64,000 bases of DNA from Fusibacter_A sp965140735. GTDB taxonomy: Bacteria > Bacillota > Clostridia > Peptostreptococcales > Acidaminobacteraceae. Numbering within the stretch: position 1 is the stretch's first letter; every line of letters starts with the position of its first letter. The position numbers and the translations under genes were made by a program. The stretch lies in the NCBI GenBank assembly GCA_965140735.1, contig OZ223306.1, positions 2,356,001-2,420,000 on the forward strand, written 5' to 3'. The notes under the pieces were generated by a model. It was not told the DNA's origin and did not search any database. It was given only the letters and a program-made list of their open reading frames with translations. Of the stretch, positions 60,680-64,000 are shown in pieces.

Positions 60680-63082
60680 TTAAGCAAAAGTCTGCTCTGT
60701 TCTATTTATGATTTCATCTTGAAGTGCCTTATCAAGATTGTTAAAATAATCGCTATATCCAGCAACTCTCACTATTAAATCTGTGTATGCCTCTGGACAG
60801 TTTTGTGCTTCAATCAGCGTTGCTCGATCAAAGACATTAAACTGCATGTGGTGCCCGTCAAGTGCAAAATACGATTTTATGAGTGCTGCCAAATTGATAA
60901 TGCCACGTTCACCTGCTATGGCAGATGGTGTGAATTTCTGATTTAAAAGTGCACCTCCCGTTTTCAACTGATCAATTTTAGATGCCGATTTTATAACAGC
61001 AGTTGGCCCATTTCTATCTGCGCCTTTTTCAGGAGAAATACCGTCTGGCAATGAAACACCTGCTTTTCTGCCGTTAGGTGTCGCTTCCATCACCTGTCCA
61101 AAATAGACATGGCAAGTGGTCGGCAAAAATTCCACAATGGTCTTTGCCCCTTTAGGTGTTAATCTGCCCGAAATTGCATCTTGAAGGGATTGAGTCACTG
61201 TCTTCAAAATATCATCGGCATAATCATCGTCATTTCCATACTTAGGCGTATGATTATAGACCAGATCAAAGAGTTCTTCACAACCTTCGAAATTTGATTT
61301 GCAAGCCTTGATCACAGCGTCCATCGTCATTTTATTTTCTTCATAGACATTTTTCTTTATTACAGCAAGACTATCTGTAATGGTTGCGATACCCACACAT
61401 TGAATATAACTTGTGTTGTATTTTGCCCCACCCATATTATAGTCCAAACCTCTGCTAATACAATCATCTGTTATAACAGAAAGCAGTGGGACTGGCATAT
61501 ATTCCATATACATTCGTTCAATCAAGTTGTTGCCTGCAATCTTTACATCTACAACATATTTCAACATGTTGTAAACGTTTTTGTAAAATGCTTCATAAGA
61601 GGAAAAGGTTATAGGATCTCCCAAATCAGGTGCAACCTGCTTTTTAGTATAAGGATCATAGCCGCGATTCATCACCAATTCAAGTACTTTTGGTACGTTC
61701 AAATAACCCGTCAGTACGTAGGCTTCTTTACCGGCTGTGCCTGTTTCTACACACCCAGAAGCAATACCGCACGCCCTTGCATCATCAATTGATTTGCCCA
61801 TGTTGATAAGCTCTTGAATGATCGCCTCAGCGTTATAAAAGGCAGGTTGCCCCCACCCTTTACGCGAAATCTTTATAGCTTCCTTTAAAAATTTCTCTGG
61901 TGATTTCCTAGAAATTTGCACATTAGAACTCGGCTGTAACAATTTCAATTCATCCATAACTTCTAAGATCAAATAACTCATTTCACTGACACCATTCGTG
62001 CCATCAGGTCGCAGAGCACCTGTATTGATATTACAAAAATCCGTATAGGTCGCAGACTCTTTAAGCGTAATCCCAACCTTAGGAGGGGCCGGTTGATTAT
62101 TAAACTGAATCCAAAGATTTTCAAGGTATTCTTTCGCTTGATCACGCGTGAGAGTCCCAGCTTCTATTTCTCTATTATAGAAGGGTTCAAGATGCTGATC
62201 TAGTTTTCCTGGAGAATAAGCATCCCAGTTATTCATTTCAACCGTTACACCAATATGAGTAAACCAATACATCTGAATGGCTTGTCGGAATGTTTGAGGC
62301 TTATTTGCAGGGACGACATCACAAACCTCAGCGAGTTCAAGCAACTCCTTTTTTCGATGTACATCACATTCCGATTCAGCTAGTGATCTTGCAAGTGCTG
62401 CATAACGTTGACCCATTATGATCATTGCCTCACATGCAAGTCTCATTCCCATAAGTTCTTCTCTTTTTTTCAATGCTTCTGTATCTTCGTTAAAATCTAA
62501 GCTCTCAATTGCCTTATCTATTCGTTCAATGAAATCCAAATAACCATTTTGGTAAATTTTATCATCAGCAACGGTGTGTCCAGGCCCACGTTGTGTTAAG
62601 AATTCCGTAAACAGCCCTGCTTTAAATAGATCATGCCATGCCGATGGTAACAAAGCATACATACGGCCCATCATAGCGCGGTCTTTCCAGTAAGGAATGA
62701 TCACTTCTTCTTGTAGCTTACGGTCTGCTTCTGATACTCTGAAAAACACTTTTTCTCTATTGTGCATGTTATCAAGATCCTCAATAGTATGACAACAAAG
62801 TTCTGGAAATGTAGGTGCTGCCCACGGCCTATGCCCCTTCTCTCCCACGATGAGTGCATCTTTTTCCAAGTAAAGTGTGCGCTTTTCCATAATATATTTA
62901 AAAGCTCGACCTCTCAAAACAGGTGCGGAACACGTTCCTTCCCATTTTTTATACGCTTCAGTCAATAGCAGTGCACGTTCCATAGAAATCATAGGTTGAC
63001 ATTCTCTGTCACTGATGTTGCGCAGTTTTTTAATTCGGTCTGTCGATCCTCGTAAAATAGATTTGGATTCTAATTTTGTCAT
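60680..63082 (-). CDS. Glycyl radical enzyme, HypD-like (trans-4-hydroxyproline dehydratase type)
   Basis: An 800-residue glycyl radical enzyme. The catalytic cysteine and glutamate are in SGCVETGTAGKEAY (C444) and the radical glycine in VRVAGYSDYF (G775); this 331-residue spacing equals that in C. difficile HypD as I recall it. Many HypD-like stretches are present: GPGHTV, KESATYTDFCNINTG, LQPSSNVQIS and LPTTCHVYFG. The likely reaction is dehydration of 4-hydroxyproline to pyrroline-5-carboxylate, although the related C-N-cleaving HplG cannot be excluded. No pyrroline reductase is nearby. GGAG sets the ATG at 63082. It pairs with the activase upstream. Confidence 0.85.
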   Translation of the reverse strand: MTKLESKSILRGSTDRIKKLRNISDRECQPMISMERALLLTEAYKKWEGTCSAPVLRGRAFKYIMEKRTLYLEKDALIVGEKGHRPWAAPTFPELCCHTIEDLDNMHNREKVFFRVSEADRKLQEEVIIPYWKDRAMMGRMYALLPSAWHDLFKAGLFTEFLTQRGPGHTVADDKIYQNGYLDFIERIDKAIESLDFNEDTEALKKREELMGMRLACEAMIIMGQRYAALARSLAESECDVHRKKELLELAEVCDVVPANKPQTFRQAIQMYWFTHIGVTVEMNNWDAYSPGKLDQHLEPFYNREIEAGTLTRDQAKEYLENLWIQFNNQPAPPKVGITLKESATYTDFCNINTGALRPDGTNGVSEMSYLILEVMDELKLLQPSSNVQISRKSPEKFLKEAIKISRKGWGQPAFYNAEAIIQELINMGKSIDDARACGIASGCVETGTAGKEAYVLTGYLNVPKVLELVMNRGYDPYTKKQVAPDLGDPITFSSYEAFYKNVYNMLKYVVDVKIAGNNLIERMYMEYMPVPLLSVITDDCISRGLDYNMGGAKYNTSYIQCVGIATITDSLAVIKKNVYEENKMTMDAVIKACKSNFEGCEELFDLVYNHTPKYGNDDDYADDILKTVTQSLQDAISGRLTPKGAKTIVEFLPTTCHVYFGQVMEATPNGRKAGVSLPDGISPEKGADRNGPTAVIKSASKIDQLKTGGALLNQKFTPSAIAGERGIINLAALIKSYFALDGHHMQFNVFDRATLIEAQNCPEAYTDLIVRVAGYSDYFNNLDKALQDEIINRTEQTFA

Positions 63083-63121
63083 ACACTTCACTCCTTCTCC
63101 ATAACTTTCTAAAAATATATT

Positions 63122-63898
63122 TTAACCGCCAATGGAAACGCTATAGCCTTTTGTTTTAAAAAAATCACAGGTCTTGTTAAGCGTTTCTTCCGAAGGCCTT
63201 TTGAAAATTTGACTTTCCCGGTTCAATCTCGCGTATTTATCACTTCCAAATTCATGATAAGGCAGTAGATTTATAGACTCAATTCTAATTTGATTCGCCT
63301 CTATCCATGTCACTATTTCAGCCATTTGAGCTTCACTGTTATTTAAACCCTCAATTTGAATCAAGCGGAGGTATATAACAGCGCCATCTTCACTGAGCTT
63401 CTTTAAATTATCTAAAACTCTTTTATTACTCATGCCCACGTACTTTTCATGCAATTTGGAATCCATGAACTTAATATCATATAAAAAGCCATCCACATGT
63501 GAAAGTATTCTTTTGAAAGATTCATAAGGTGCTTCTCCACTCGTGTCAATAATCACAGATATCCCAATGGCGTTTAGTCTAGCGACAAGTTCATGGATAT
63601 AGTTTATATCTTGAGCCATGACTTCTCCGCCCGACAAGGTAACCCCACCACCTGACTGTTCATAAAATATCTGATCTTTCTCAAGTTCTCTTACCAGCTC
63701 TGATATCGTATAGGTTTTTCCCACCGATTCAAAGCGCTTCTCTTTGGTCAATATCTGTTCTTGATCGTAACATTGACTTTCTGGATTATGACACCAACTG
63801 CATCTAAAAGGGCATCCTTTAAAAAAAACCGTGGTTCGAATGCCGGGGCCATCATGTGTTGAGAACTTTTGTATGTTGAATATATAAGGTGCTTTCAT
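63122..63898 (-). CDS. Glycyl radical enzyme activase (radical SAM)
   Basis: Installs the glycyl radical on the adjacent enzyme. The radical-SAM cluster cysteines are in FKGCPFRCSWCHNPES, followed by the GGE region VTLSGGEVMAQD and DTSGEAPYE. At 258 residues it is short: the two-cluster ferredoxin-like insert found in most activases of dehydratase-type glycyl radical enzymes is absent after CHNPES, as in PflA. The start is ATG 63898 (MKAPYIFNIQ) because GGAG lies nine bases upstream; the earlier ATG overlaps that site. It is 39 bp upstream of the enzyme gene, likely one transcript. Confidence 0.9.
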   Translation of the reverse strand: MKAPYIFNIQKFSTHDGPGIRTTVFFKGCPFRCSWCHNPESQCYDQEQILTKEKRFESVGKTYTISELVRELEKDQIFYEQSGGGVTLSGGEVMAQDINYIHELVARLNAIGISVIIDTSGEAPYESFKRILSHVDGFLYDIKFMDSKLHEKYVGMSNKRVLDNLKKLSEDGAVIYLRLIQIEGLNNSEAQMAEIVTWIEANQIRIESINLLPYHEFGSDKYARLNRESQIFKRPSEETLNKTCDFFKTKGYSVSIGG

Positions 63899-64000
63899 AA
63901 AATCATACTCCATATTTTCATTTCAAGCTCATTATATTCATTCTGATAAATACAATCAACAGTTTTTTCACTATAAATAATAGGCATCAAATAATAGATA

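Overview
The window looks like a low-GC Firmicutes chromosome, most likely an anaerobic, fermentative, motile clostridium. Evidence: the tig-clpP-clpX-lon-engB order, strong GGAGG ribosome binding sites, a c-di-GMP-I riboswitch, two chemoreceptors, a glycyl radical enzyme, citrate lyase and PTS sugar uptake. The thiosulfate/sulfur-handling genes would suit a thiosulfate-reducing Fusibacter-like organism, but that is inference only. Most genes lie on the minus strand. No rRNA, tRNA or CRISPR array was seen.

Layout. 1-4.9 kb: 3' part of a fused anthranilate synthase (TrpE-TrpG), then small secreted proteins mixed with decayed gene remnants; two long palindromes with a shared GC-rich core sit here. 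4.9-11.3 kb: protein quality control (engB, lon, clpX, clpP, tig). 11.5-17.4 kb: UvrD-type helicase, recX, two exported proteins of unknown function, rluF, a nucleoid-associated protein, and a small putative haem membrane protein. 17.5-22.6 kb: histidine kinase, response regulator with a DUF2294-like (MpsC-like) output, and a chemoreceptor. 22.7-31.3 kb: citrate fermentation, with citCDEFX and tctCBA in one run plus separate citG. 31.4-31.8 kb: c-di-GMP-I riboswitch in front of an orphan 78-residue protein. 31.9-41 kb: nitroreductase, HPr, a SorE-like dehydrogenase, 1-phosphofructokinase, two mannitol-type PTS permeases and an MtlR-type activator. 41-47.2 kb: ion antiporter, sugar aminotransferase, and two exported rhodanese lipoproteins (one with four domains). 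47.4-55.9 kb: cell-surface genes interrupted by a 4.5 kb segment flanked by 43-bp direct repeats and carrying a broken amidase, VanZ and a chemoreceptor. 56-60.6 kb: a sulfur-trafficking locus with three TusA proteins, a YeeE/YedE channel split into two genes, a thioredoxin-reductase-like flavoprotein and a LysR regulator. 60.6-63.9 kb: a HypD-like glycyl radical enzyme and its activase.

How they fit together. Citrate would be bound by TctC, imported by TctAB and cleaved by citrate lyase, which is matured by CitC, CitG and CitX. A polyol would enter through the PTS, be oxidised by the zinc dehydrogenase and phosphorylated by FruK. Exported rhodaneses, the split YeeE, TusA carriers and the TrxR-like protein suggest a route for taking sulfane sulfur (thiosulfate-like) from outside the cell to a cytoplasmic reductant. 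The strongest candidates for something undescribed are the split-YeeE/TusA/TrxR-like operon with its exported rhodaneses, the riboswitch-controlled orphan protein, and the palindromic elements.
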